A stretch of 44,830 bases of DNA, taken from the NCBI GenBank assembly GCA_023512255.1, contig JAILZY010000022.1, positions 1-44,830 on the forward strand. Direction: 5' to 3'. The notes beneath the pieces are model-generated. The model made no database searches and was not told where the DNA came from. It was given only the letters and a program-made list of their open reading frames with translations. The position numbers and the translations under genes are program-made. The DNA is from a bacterium. GTDB taxonomy: Bacteria > SZUA-182 > DTGQ01. This document shows positions 34,943 through 43,079 of the stretch, in pieces (positions within the stretch are counted from its first letter, which is position 1; each line of letters begins with the position of its first letter).

Positions 34943-35102
34943 GAATATTTATATTATCGAATTGCCCTTTTAATTTAAAGGAACGAATTTTGGCTTTTCC
35001 CTGATCATCCCTTTTTATTGTTTTGATAAACTGGTAAATCTGATCCAACAAGTCTTCTGGAAGCCCCTCAATCTCTTTCTTAAGCTGATCTTTGGTAATC
35101 AT
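34923..35102 (-). CDS. Small antitoxin-like protein (DUF2281/VapB-like)
   Basis: The 59-residue frame is preceded by a strong TAGGAGGA nine bases before the ATG. It begins MITKDQLKKEIEGLPEDLLD, then QIYQFIKTIKR, the leucine-rich N-terminal pattern of DUF2281-type antitoxins (LPxxLLxxIxxFI), and ends with a basic segment likely to wrap the toxin. Its 3' end overlaps vapC by 20 bases. I identified it directly from the sequence because it is short. Together the two form a typical type II module. Confidence 0.8.
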   Translation of the reverse strand: MITKDQLKKEIEGLPEDLLDQIYQFIKTIKRDDQGKAKIRSFKLKGQFDNINIHEKAYK

Positions 35103-35278
35103 GATTGATTTTCCTCCTATGGTATTGTATTCTCAATCTCAATGGCTTCCCCACCTCCATGAAAAATTACTATACTATAGCACCCTTGAGCTCGGCCAAA
35201 TCAGAGCCAATATCTGTATACCGCCTTCTCCCTTACCTATCCGCGCTGGGTATGCGGTAACAAAGCGCAGGCTGTCTT

Positions 35279-35650
35279 CTAATCCCAGGCCAAAAGAGCT
35301 TTTGCCTGCTGAGCATGAAAGCCTACATCCCACCACTTCCTACTAACAAGCATGTCCTGGTCAGCTTTTTGCAAAAACCTTTCGGCAAGTTTAAGACTTC
35401 TCATAACCCGCTCTCGCCCTTTTAGTCTTTGCTTTATTGATAACCGTCCCTTTAACTTGAAGCCCATTCAGCAAAACCAGCCTCACTGACCACCAGAATA
35501 TCTGCTTGAGAATGCGCATTAGCTGGATAGCGTCCGTGGAGTCGAAACATCTCCTTTCGGCGGCTTTTGCCCGATTTCTCAACAACAAGAAAATCTAACT
35601 CAGACTGCTCACCAGCCTCACCACAAAACCCTAAAAGCCTTACCCCCCTC
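35279..35650 (-). pseudogene. Relic of an MNT/HEPN toxin-antitoxin pair
   Basis: Directly after the metF stop, one frame reads GEAGEQSELDFLVVEKSG, then DILVVSEAGFAEWASS and stops at 35452. This matches the central part of a minimal nucleotidyltransferase antitoxin but lacks its GSRARG-type N-terminus. In another frame, 35404-35279 reads AERFLQKADQDMLVSRKWW then DVGFHAQQAKALLAWD, the start of a HEPN toxin that stops after about 41 of the usual 120 residues. Both halves are truncated, so neither is likely functional. The 175 bases to its left (35103-35278) hold nothing I recognise. Confidence 0.7.
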
Positions 35651-36596
35651 ACTCTGCGGCTACCTCTGGCCGCGGCCAAAGCCCAGCCTCCCTGACAACC
35701 GTCGGCACGATCTCTTCCCACTCAACAGCCATAATGTGCACCCCGCGAATGCCGGGAATTTCCCGCACAGCCTGAATCAGCTCAACACAAATCTTTACCC
35801 CTTCGGCCTTGGCGTCCTTTGCCCCTTCCATCCTGCGGATAAGCTCATCCGGGATGCTCATTCCAGCCACATTATTTTTCATGTACTGAAGCACCTTAGG
35901 GGATTTGATCGGCATGATCCCAGCCAGGATAAAGACCTTCTCATGCAGCCCCTGATCAACCACCATCTCCATCCAGCGCTTGAATTTAGGCAGATCAAAG
36001 ATGCACTGAGTCTGAACAAAGTCAGCCCCAGCTTTAATCTTTTTAGCTAGCCGAACCACACGAAATTCAAACGGATCAGCGAAGGGATTGGCAGCTACGC
36101 CCAAAAACATCCGAGGCTCCAGGAGGTCGGATTTTTTCGTGTTACGAATTTCCTCACCGCACTGAAACACCTTCTCATCCCGCATCCTTTTAGCCATCTG
36201 CACCAGTTGAATAGAGTCCAGGTCATAGACATTCTTGGCCTGGGGATGGTTGCCAAAGCTCTGATGATCCCCACTCAGACACAGGAGGTTTCGCAAGCCA
36301 AGCACATAGGCCCCCAGAATATCAGACTGCATGGCCAGCCGGTTGCGATCCCGGCAGGTCATCTGAATAATCGGCTCAAGGCCCTCATCCAGGGCGATTT
36401 TCCCAGCAGCAATACTAGATACCCGGACAATGGCCGTCTGGTTGTCGGTGATATTGACCGCATCCGCAAAGCCGCGCAAAATTCCCGCCTTATGCTTGAT
36501 CAATTGAATATCTGCACTCTTTGGTGGCCCAAGCTCTGCAGTAGCCACAAATTCCCCTTGGATCAAAAGCTTTTCCAGTCGGCTCCCTGCCTTCAT
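35649..36596 (-). CDS. metF: Methylenetetrahydrofolate reductase, copy 1
   Basis: The ATG at 36596 overlaps the metV stop (ATGA) and has GGAGGA upstream, giving 315 residues; the frame is open 87 bases further but inside metV. It reduces 5,10-methylene-THF to 5-methyl-THF, the donor for AcsE. Conserved segments are FVATAELGPPK (catalytic Glu), VNITDNQTA, QMTCRDRNRLAMQSDILGA, LCLSGDH, FLGVAANPF, GADFVQTQCIFD and ILAGIMPI. It pairs with the metV immediately upstream. It differs clearly from the second metF at 40956. Confidence 0.95.
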   Translation of the reverse strand: MKAGSRLEKLLIQGEFVATAELGPPKSADIQLIKHKAGILRGFADAVNITDNQTAIVRVSSIAAGKIALDEGLEPIIQMTCRDRNRLAMQSDILGAYVLGLRNLLCLSGDHQSFGNHPQAKNVYDLDSIQLVQMAKRMRDEKVFQCGEEIRNTKKSDLLEPRMFLGVAANPFADPFEFRVVRLAKKIKAGADFVQTQCIFDLPKFKRWMEMVVDQGLHEKVFILAGIMPIKSPKVLQYMKNNVAGMSIPDELIRRMEGAKDAKAEGVKICVELIQAVREIPGIRGVHIMAVEWEEIVPTVVREAGLWPRPEVAAE

Positions 36597-37261
36597 AGAC
36601 ACATATCCTCCCTGATCACCTTTCGCGGCCCTCCATTCCGACTCCTTGACCAGTCTTTGGCAGGCATAATCTCTTCGAGGCATCCGAGTCGGCCAAGGCT
36701 CTTTAAGCGCTCATAAATCAAATGCCAGCCACAGTCAATCTCTTTATTGATTTCACACTTGCCATTTTGCGATCCCCCGCAGGGGCCGTTCAGCAGGCTT
36801 TTTGAGCAGCGAGAAATAGGACAGATGCCACCGGTCTTATCCAGAATGCACTGGCCACAGGCTTGACAGCGCTCAACCCACACCCCCTGTCGCTCCGGCA
36901 GCCCCAGCAGCTTGGTATTCAGGGCCGGCACAACCGCAAGGTTGGGAAACTGCTCGGCTATGGTCTGAACACCGATTCCGCATCCCATCGAAATCAGAAG
37001 ATCATGCCCTCTGACTGTGCTTTGGAGCGAGTCCACAAACTCTTTCTCACACTGGCGCTCAATGCTGATCTCATCTACCTGCACTTTTTTGCCCCTGGCC
37101 CTGGCTGCAAGCCGCAGACTGCAAGCTAAAATAGCCACCTCCTTGGCTCCGCCAGCCAAACAAACCGTAACGCAGGTATCACAGCCAATGACCAAAATAT
37201 TCTGATACCCTTCAGTCATGGGGATAATTTCAGCTATATCTTTCTGTTCTGCAACAATCAT
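36593..37261 (-). CDS. metV: MetV-type methylenetetrahydrofolate reductase partner, copy 1
   Basis: The 222-residue protein is the MTHFR C-terminal/zinc- and Fe-S-binding partner MetV. An N-terminal VIGCDTCVTVCLAGG and SMGCGIGVQTIAEQFP precede a Cys-rich part: CQACGQCILDKTGGICPIS, KSLLNGPCGGSQNGKCEI and DCGWHLIYERL. In Moorella, MetV with MetF forms the core of an Hdr-linked reductase. Overlaps of four bases with both mvhD (upstream) and metF (downstream) show tight coupling. Confidence 0.93.
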   Translation of the reverse strand: MIVAEQKDIAEIIPMTEGYQNILVIGCDTCVTVCLAGGAKEVAILACSLRLAARARGKKVQVDEISIERQCEKEFVDSLQSTVRGHDLLISMGCGIGVQTIAEQFPNLAVVPALNTKLLGLPERQGVWVERCQACGQCILDKTGGICPISRCSKSLLNGPCGGSQNGKCEINKEIDCGWHLIYERLKSLGRLGCLEEIMPAKDWSRSRNGGPRKVIREDMCL

Positions 37262-37671
37262 GGTTTCACCTTTATCGGACTTGGCCCCAGGCTCTTGATG
37301 CTTTCATTGCCCTGTCGAACCAGATCCAAAAATTGAGTCCATTCCAGCTCGGACAGATAAAAAAATCGCAGCCGCTCTTTTTCAATGCCGATCTTCTCCA
37401 GCAAAGCGGCCGTATGCTCGATCCTCTTCCCTGCCCGCACATTCCCTAGCAGAAACCGGCAGCTATCCGGATGGCAGGCAAAGACAAAAACTCCATCAGC
37501 CCCCTCTTCAAAAGCCTTCAAGATATGGATGACTTCGAGTTTTCCCGAACAGGGAAGCCGGCAGATGCTGATATTGGAGGGATACCCTTCCTGCCTCGCC
37601 CCTGCGGTATCTGCTGCCCGATAGGCAGAATTTTCACAACAAAAAGCCACAATGGCTGGTGTAAAGTCCAT
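37258..37671 (-). CDS. MvhD-like iron-sulfur subunit, copy 2
   Basis: The 137-residue MvhD-family protein has VAFCCENSAYRAADTAGA, ICRLPCSGKLEVIHILKAF and VFACHPDSCRFLLGN. The first motif has CCENS rather than the CNWC of the other copy, and the second and third are typical. It likely bridges the HdrA-like proteins encoded just upstream to MetFV. The stop overlaps the metV start by four bases, and it begins 13 bases after the HdrA-like gene. Confidence 0.9.
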   Translation of the reverse strand: MDFTPAIVAFCCENSAYRAADTAGARQEGYPSNISICRLPCSGKLEVIHILKAFEEGADGVFVFACHPDSCRFLLGNVRAGKRIEHTAALLEKIGIEKERLRFFYLSELEWTQFLDLVRQGNESIKSLGPSPIKVKP

Positions 37672-37684
37672 GTGATTCTACCCC

Positions 37685-39472
37685 TTACAAGGTTAGTTCA
37701 GAGAAAATCTGATCATCTGAATACTGCACCATCTCAATCGCCTTGGCCGGACACTCCCCGGCACAGATTCCGCACCCCTGACAGGCCTGTGGGATAACCC
37801 TGGCTCCCCATTTCTGCCCAGCTTTAACCTCTCCGAATTCAATCGCCCGGTGCGGACAGGTACGAATGCAGGTCAAACACAAAGCGCACTTATCAGTGTT
37901 GATGACTACCTTTTGCTCCACGGCAAGGTTTGGTCGGGATAGGAGGGAGAAGACAGCCATAGCCACTGACCTAATATCATTAAGCATCTCGCCCCCATCC
38001 TCCACCCCGTGACAGGAGCCAACCACAAATACTCCTCTCCGGTTTGAGAGATTAGGCTTAAGGTGAATATTCCCCTGGTAAAAAGAGCTAATGCCAGCCA
38101 GATCAACCCTGAGAATGCTCTGTAGGGTTTCGGTCCCAAGGCTTGGGAGAACCTCATCCTCAAGAGCTAAAAGATCAGCCTGAATCAGGATGGGATAGCC
38201 ACCATCATCTTCCCCACTTGCGCTTTCCCTAATACAGTCGGCTAGAGCTGAATCATATACTCTAACCTTGATAACTCCCTTCTCAAGGCTCACCTGAGGA
38301 GGCCTACTTTCCGGTGTGCGGAAAAACAAAACCCCGGATTGCCGAGCCAACCGATAAAGATCCTCAAGACCAGTGCCGCAGACAATGATATCTGAGGCCA
38401 CAATCGCCACCTCAGCCTTAAAGCGCCGCCTCAAGAGGATGGCTTGATTTAAAGCCATAATGCTCGCCCGTTTGACAAAAGGGGCGACCAATGATTTTTC
38501 TCCCTGCGGCCCATCACCACCTAGGATAAAGCAAACGTGCTTGGCCCGGCGCTCGGCAGTAATCATCATCCGCTCAAGTCTCTCTGGCTCGGCCTCGATC
38601 ATCTTCTGAAGCCGCCCAAGGCTGACTATCCGGCTATAAGAGCCTAATTTAGCCAAATTCGCCCCATCCTCAAGCCGAGAGCCAGAAGCCACCACAATGC
38701 TTCCAACCTCAACGAGCCGCTCCCTGCCCTGAGTGTCTAGCACAACCCGAAAAGCCCCGACGCCGCCAGCCACTTCCCTGACCTCAGTGGAGGTTAAAAG
38801 CTCGATCTTTTTATGGCTAAGCTCTTTCACAAGAGCAGAAAAATCATGCCTCTGGCCACCTGTGTCCTGGCCACTACTGCTGCCGCCATTACCTAGAATA
38901 GTGCAGGGAGTTGGCAAAAAAGCCTCTCTCTCTCCTTCCGGCCGAGGTTGGCTGTCAATCAGAAGCGGCTGAATCCCAAGCCGGTGAAGCTCCAGGGCTA
39001 TCCGAACGCCGCTTTCTCCTGCGCCGATAATCAGGGCCGAAGAGCTCATCCTGGCCTGCACCATATCGACTGGTTTGGCCAAGGCCACCCGGTGGATAGC
39101 TGCCTTGAGCATCCGCTCGGCCTTGGGCAGACACTCTTTTTTGTCCCGACACACCCAGACACACCCCTCGCGGAGATTGGCTATGGTCATCAGGGAGCGA
39201 TTGAGTCCTGCTTCCTCAATTGCCTGCCTGAATTTTAGCTCGTGCTGATGCGGCGAGCAGCCAGCAATAACCACACGCTCACAGCCTGAGCGGGCGATTT
39301 TGATCTTAAGCCACTCAAGGCCACTCTTGGTACAAAGAAAGCCGCACTCATCAACCGAGCTAACACCAGGCTCCTTAGCCGCAGAGGCCAATAAAGCCCT
39401 GGTATCAAAATAATCATTCATCATATGGCCGCAGGTGCACAAAAATACCCCGATCTTGGGCGAACTATCCAT
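37685..39472 (-). CDS. HdrA-like subunit, C-terminal-type, partly degenerate
   Basis: The 595-residue protein is colinear with the second HdrA unit of the giant fusion: IGVFLCTCGHMMNDYF, VVIAGCSPHQHELKFRQAI, FAD motif LIIGAGESGVRIALEL (150-155) and two C-terminal [4Fe-4S] motifs (CALCLTCIRTCPHRAIEF, CQGCGICAGECPAKAIEM). The conserved QCVGSR...YCSRVCC cluster site is lost; the corresponding stretch reads CFILGGDGPQGEKS (314-327) with no Cys set. It may retain FAD and the ferredoxin relay only. AGGAGGT lies five bases before its ATG, inside the previous gene, which it overlaps by 8 bases. Confidence 0.88.
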   Translation of the reverse strand: MDSSPKIGVFLCTCGHMMNDYFDTRALLASAAKEPGVSSVDECGFLCTKSGLEWLKIKIARSGCERVVIAGCSPHQHELKFRQAIEEAGLNRSLMTIANLREGCVWVCRDKKECLPKAERMLKAAIHRVALAKPVDMVQARMSSSALIIGAGESGVRIALELHRLGIQPLLIDSQPRPEGEREAFLPTPCTILGNGGSSSGQDTGGQRHDFSALVKELSHKKIELLTSTEVREVAGGVGAFRVVLDTQGRERLVEVGSIVVASGSRLEDGANLAKLGSYSRIVSLGRLQKMIEAEPERLERMMITAERRAKHVCFILGGDGPQGEKSLVAPFVKRASIMALNQAILLRRRFKAEVAIVASDIIVCGTGLEDLYRLARQSGVLFFRTPESRPPQVSLEKGVIKVRVYDSALADCIRESASGEDDGGYPILIQADLLALEDEVLPSLGTETLQSILRVDLAGISSFYQGNIHLKPNLSNRRGVFVVGSCHGVEDGGEMLNDIRSVAMAVFSLLSRPNLAVEQKVVINTDKCALCLTCIRTCPHRAIEFGEVKAGQKWGARVIPQACQGCGICAGECPAKAIEMVQYSDDQIFSELTL

Positions 39473-40751
39473 GTCTTACCTCCTCCCGCCTCCTCATCAA
39501 GGCCAGGGCCCGCATCGCCGCCTCCTGACCATGCAAGATCGATTCAACCAAGCTCTTTGGCCCTTGGCAGGTACCGGCCAAGAAAATCCCCGGCCGAGCG
39601 GTGATGGTAGAATCTGTAAGATCAAGCGGAGCAAAGAATCCATCCAAGCCAAGCTTTAAGCCAAGGGTTTGAGCCAGAGACTGATTTTCCTCACTAGGGG
39701 CAACTCCTACCGATAAAACTACAAGATCAAAATCAGCCCTCTCCATGCGCCCCTGATCGATATTCTCATACCGCATCGATACCCTGTCTCCTCCCTCCGC
39801 TGCTGGCCCAATTTCCACTGGAAGCCCTTTCACCAGGCGGATTTTCCCGCTCATCCGCTCAAGCAGGCCGAGAAACTCTCTCTCTGTCCGCTGAAGGTCG
39901 ATAAAGAAAATGGTTATTTCAGCCTCAGGTATCTGGAATTTCAGCTTAGCGGCCGCTCGAACAGCATATTTGCAGCATACCCGAGAGCAGTAATCCTGTC
40001 CGATGTGCGGATCGCGCGATCCGACACACTGAACGAAGGCAATGCGTGGGACATCCCCTGCGGCCCGCGGAACTAGGCTCTTAGCCTCGCCTGCAAGCAG
40101 CCGCTGCTCAAGGTCCAGCCCTGAAATAACCTGCCGAAGCCGGCCATAGCCAAAATGCCCCTTTCGCCTGGCATCATAGGCCGAAAAACCACTGGCCACA
40201 ATCACTACCGAAGCCCGCAGGGTTATCAACTCCTCCTGCTGATCGAAGGAGATAGCCCCAGCCGGACAGATCGTGCGGCAAAGATCGCAATCTCCTCTCT
40301 CCTCCTGAAAGAGGAGACACTCGCTCTGGTTAATGACATATCCACTCGGAATAGGGGAAAGATAAGCTCGACTTATGGCCCTATCCGGCTTTGGGCATCT
40401 TTGATAGCATAGGGAGCAGGCAGTGCATTTTTCAACATCGATAAATTGCGGCTTTCGCCTAACCGTAACCACAAAGCCAGATCCGCTCTCTTGCACATCG
40501 ACCACTTCGGCCTGAGTCAGCAGATGAATATTGGGGCAAGAGGCAGCTTTTATGATCTTGTCCCGAGCCAGGCAGACACCACAACTGTTGCACTGATCAG
40601 TGGCCTTACAGCCGAAGCGAAGAGCATGTCCACCAATACTTGGTTTTTTTTCAATGACATACACCTGGCAGCCGCTATCAGCCAGGGAAAGGGCAGAGCT
40701 GACCCCGGCAATCCCGCCGCCGATAACAATGGCTTGATCCTGATCGTTCAA
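39465..40751 (-). CDS. HdrA-like subunit, N-terminal-type (QmoA-like)
   Basis: The 428-residue flavoprotein has an FAD motif AIVIGGGIAGVSSALSLA (8-25), an N-terminal cluster site CKATDQCNSCGVCLARDK, ferredoxin motifs CTACSLCYQRCPKPDRAIS and CDLCRTICPAGAISF, and the intact QCVGSR (241-246) and YCSRVCC (254-260) motifs. Length and lack of a C-terminal ferredoxin resemble QmoA. With the next gene it equals the giant HdrA minus its GltD insert. The start is TTG at 40751, convincingly supported by AAGGAGGT about eight bases upstream. Confidence 0.9.
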   Translation of the reverse strand: MNDQDQAIVIGGGIAGVSSALSLADSGCQVYVIEKKPSIGGHALRFGCKATDQCNSCGVCLARDKIIKAASCPNIHLLTQAEVVDVQESGSGFVVTVRRKPQFIDVEKCTACSLCYQRCPKPDRAISRAYLSPIPSGYVINQSECLLFQEERGDCDLCRTICPAGAISFDQQEELITLRASVVIVASGFSAYDARRKGHFGYGRLRQVISGLDLEQRLLAGEAKSLVPRAAGDVPRIAFVQCVGSRDPHIGQDYCSRVCCKYAVRAAAKLKFQIPEAEITIFFIDLQRTEREFLGLLERMSGKIRLVKGLPVEIGPAAEGGDRVSMRYENIDQGRMERADFDLVVLSVGVAPSEENQSLAQTLGLKLGLDGFFAPLDLTDSTITARPGIFLAGTCQGPKSLVESILHGQEAAMRALALMRRREEVRHG

Positions 40752-40770
40752 GGTCTGAAACCTCCTTCGA

Positions 40771-40928
40771 CGAATACTATCCTTGCGAATACTACTTGCG
40801 AATACTATATAAGGTAACTTCTCATCTCTTGCGCTGTAATCTCTTCTTTTCCTAATGGCTTAAGAGCCTCTTCTTCCCCCTATCCGGCCAAATTGATCTT
40901 GCCACGTTATATACAAATTGATCTTGCC
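40771..40928. repeat. Short direct repeats in the metF-hdrA spacer
   Basis: CGAATACTA occurs three times (40771, 40786, 40799). CAAATTGATCTTGCC occurs twice exactly (40889-40903 and 40914-40928). These fill the 204-base gap between the second metF and the HdrA-like gene; no gene is seen there. Confidence 0.85.
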
Positions 40929-40955
40929 GGTTATAGAGTTTTTGGGGATGGCCAC

Positions 40956-41864
40956 TTAAATCCCTGCCTCATCCAGGACAGCCGGTATGTGCTCCTCAAG
41001 CCCAATAGCCATGATATGCACCCCGTCGCATCTTTCCCGAAGGTGGCGAATCTGCTGACCAGCCATCCTAATGCCTGCCTCAAGGGGATTGGCCGAGGGT
41101 TCAAGCTCTTTTACTACCCGCTCTGGCACCACAACCCCTGGCACATGCTCATTGACGTAGCGAGCCGCGGCCGCGGATCGCACCAGCAAAACCCCAGCCA
41201 GAATTTTCGCTCCAAGCTCCCTGGCATACCCCATGAACTGGTCGAACCTCTCAAGATCATACACCGCCTGGGTCTGAAAAAACCTGGCTCCGGCAGCCAC
41301 CTTTTGGAAAAACCGCCAAATTTGAGGCTCCAGCGGATTGGCCTCTGGATTGACCACCGCACCGGCAAAAAGATTCGTGCCACCTGCCAGGGTGGCGCCA
41401 TTGACCAGCGGCTTTCCTCCGCTTGAGCGGCTGGAGAGATCTCGCCCCTGATTGAGCCGAGTAATAACCTGCAAAAGCTGAGTAGAATCAAGATCATAAA
41501 CTGCCTTGGCCTCGGGATGATCACCCGCGGTAGGATGATCACCAGTCAAAACCAAAACATTGCGAATACCCAAAACCGCGGCACTCAAAAGATCAGACTC
41601 CAGAGCAAGACGGTTTCGATCCCGACAGGTTATCTGATAAATAGGATCAAATCCCCGCTCCTTAAGCAGATGGCAGGCAGCTAAAGACCCTAGCCTCATG
41701 ACCGCACTTTGATTGTCGGTTACATTAATCCCATGCACCCTCCCCTTGAGCCTTTCGGCGCAAGCCAGCATCCTAGAAACATCGGTGCCCTTCGGAGGAG
41801 CAAGCTCGACAGTGATCACAAACTGATTCTGCTCCAAAGCCTGCTGAAAACCCAATCCTACCAT
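40956..41864 (-). CDS. metF: Methylenetetrahydrofolate reductase, copy 2
   Basis: The 302-residue MetF has FVITVELAPPKGTDVSRM (catalytic Glu), GINVTDNQSAV, QITCRDRNRLALESDLLSA, LVLTGDHPTAGDHPEA, GARFFQTQAVYDLERF and AGVLLVRS. Compared with copy 1, it has AVVNPEANP in place of GVAANPFADP and a Gly/Ser-rich loop near 145-155. Both copies look catalytically competent. It follows its own metV after 97 bases and precedes the split HdrA genes. Which copy serves the main pathway cannot be told here. Confidence 0.94.
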   Translation of the reverse strand: MVGLGFQQALEQNQFVITVELAPPKGTDVSRMLACAERLKGRVHGINVTDNQSAVMRLGSLAACHLLKERGFDPIYQITCRDRNRLALESDLLSAAVLGIRNVLVLTGDHPTAGDHPEAKAVYDLDSTQLLQVITRLNQGRDLSSRSSGGKPLVNGATLAGGTNLFAGAVVNPEANPLEPQIWRFFQKVAAGARFFQTQAVYDLERFDQFMGYARELGAKILAGVLLVRSAAAARYVNEHVPGVVVPERVVKELEPSANPLEAGIRMAGQQIRHLRERCDGVHIMAIGLEEHIPAVLDEAGI

Positions 41865-41961
41865 CCTCTACTCAAATCCTACCATCATCTGTCCGAAGCT
41901 AGATCTAAAAGCACAATCTTATTAGGTGTTTGTTATGAGAAAGATCTGTCCCGCCCCAGCA

Positions 41962-42636
41962 CTATTTCTCAACCCCCGGCCTGTCAACCACCAGCCTGCG
42001 GGGTCTGAGACCTTGGGAATGATCCCGCGGGCCGCGAATGGTCAAGGCCGCAGCCTCCGCCCCGCCAGTAGCTTTCAGACGCTCATATATCAAAACCCAG
42101 GCACAATCCCGCTGCCGGTCAAGCTCGCATCTGCCATCCTTCATCCCACCGCAAGGGCCATTCAGCAGCCCCTTGGAGCAAGCGGTTAAGGGACAGATGC
42201 CGCCGGTTTTATTCAGGATACAGTCACCTCCACACAGCGAGCAGCGCTCCTCAAATTGACCAAACCGCTCAATGTTACCCAGAAACAAGCTGTCAAGAGC
42301 AGCGACGACCGGGGCCGTAGTTAACAGTTTTCCAACGGCCTGAACACCTCCACCGCAGGCCATAACCAAAATGGCCTCGCTCGCAGACAGCTCAGCCCGA
42401 TGAGCCCGCAGCTCTTTTTTACTCCTCAGCACATGACAGACCGCCTCAAGTACGGCCAATCCAGTAATCTCTTTGCCCTCCTCTTGCACCAGTCGATCCC
42501 TCATCCTGATCACCTGCTCTTGTCCTCCACTCTGGCAGAGCGTGGCGCACAGACCGCAGCCGATCAGAAATATCTTCTCCTTTCCCTGAAGGGCGCTTTG
42601 AATCTCAGCAAAGGGTTTTGGCCGGGTGATAATCAT
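41962..42636 (-). CDS. metV: MetV-type partner, copy 2
   Basis: The 224-residue protein repeats the MetV plan: LIGCGLCATLCQSGGQEQ, VMACGGGVQAVGKLL, then CSLCGGDCILNKTGGICPL, KGLLNGPCGGMKDGRCEL and DCAWVLIYERLKATGG. The cysteine pattern is complete. It starts two bases after the gcvH stop, so translation is probably coupled. It pairs with the metF copy downstream. Confidence 0.92.
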   Translation of the reverse strand: MIITRPKPFAEIQSALQGKEKIFLIGCGLCATLCQSGGQEQVIRMRDRLVQEEGKEITGLAVLEAVCHVLRSKKELRAHRAELSASEAILVMACGGGVQAVGKLLTTAPVVAALDSLFLGNIERFGQFEERCSLCGGDCILNKTGGICPLTACSKGLLNGPCGGMKDGRCELDRQRDCAWVLIYERLKATGGAEAAALTIRGPRDHSQGLRPRRLVVDRPGVEK

Positions 42637-42638
42637 AC

Positions 42639-43022
42639 TCAGCTATACTCTTCCTGAATGTAGCGGCGATAAGCATCCTCTTCGAGCAGCTCATCCAGCT
42701 CCTTGGGATTATCCAGGATCACCTTGATAATCCAGCCCCTTCCATAAGGGTCCTCATTAATGAGCTCCGGCTCATCTGAGAGCGCGGTATTTACCTCAAT
42801 AATGGTCCCACTGACCGGAGAAATCAGGTCCGAGACCGCCTTGGCAGATTCGATCTGACCAAAGGAATTCGATTGCTTTACCTTCTGGTGAACGCTGGAG
42901 GTCTCAACCAGCAAAACATCTCCTAACTCTTCCTGAGCATGGTCAGAGATCCCGATCGTGCCTCTGTTTCCCTCAACCCTGACCCACAGATGCTCTTTAT
43001 TGAAGTATAATTTACCGGCCAT
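42639..43022 (-). CDS. gcvH: Glycine cleavage system H protein
   Basis: The 127-residue lipoyl carrier has the GcvH features: HLWVRVEGNRGTIGISDHAQ, ELGDVLLVE and the lipoylation site QIESAKAVSDLISPVSG (K61), with a C-terminal DPYGRGWIIKV. No gcvT, gcvP or lipoylation gene is present in the window. Its place between folD and metV suggests a link between glycine/one-carbon metabolism and the methyl branch. The ATG follows AAGGAGGA. Confidence 0.93.
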   Translation of the reverse strand: MAGKLYFNKEHLWVRVEGNRGTIGISDHAQEELGDVLLVETSSVHQKVKQSNSFGQIESAKAVSDLISPVSGTIIEVNTALSDEPELINEDPYGRGWIIKVILDNPKELDELLEEDAYRRYIQEEYS

Positions 43023-43079
43023 GGCGATTTATTCCTCCTTAAGAAAACACCTGCCATCTTAAGAAACTGGCCATACTCA

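Noticed and set aside
35279-35721. Two separate intact small genes
   Set aside because: Both match only fragments of MNT and HEPN domains, in different frames and truncated, so they are better treated as a relic.
37685-40751. The two HdrA-like genes as one frameshifted gene
   Set aside because: Each half has its own strong ribosome binding site and complete domain boundaries; the 8-base overlap is typical of coupled genes.
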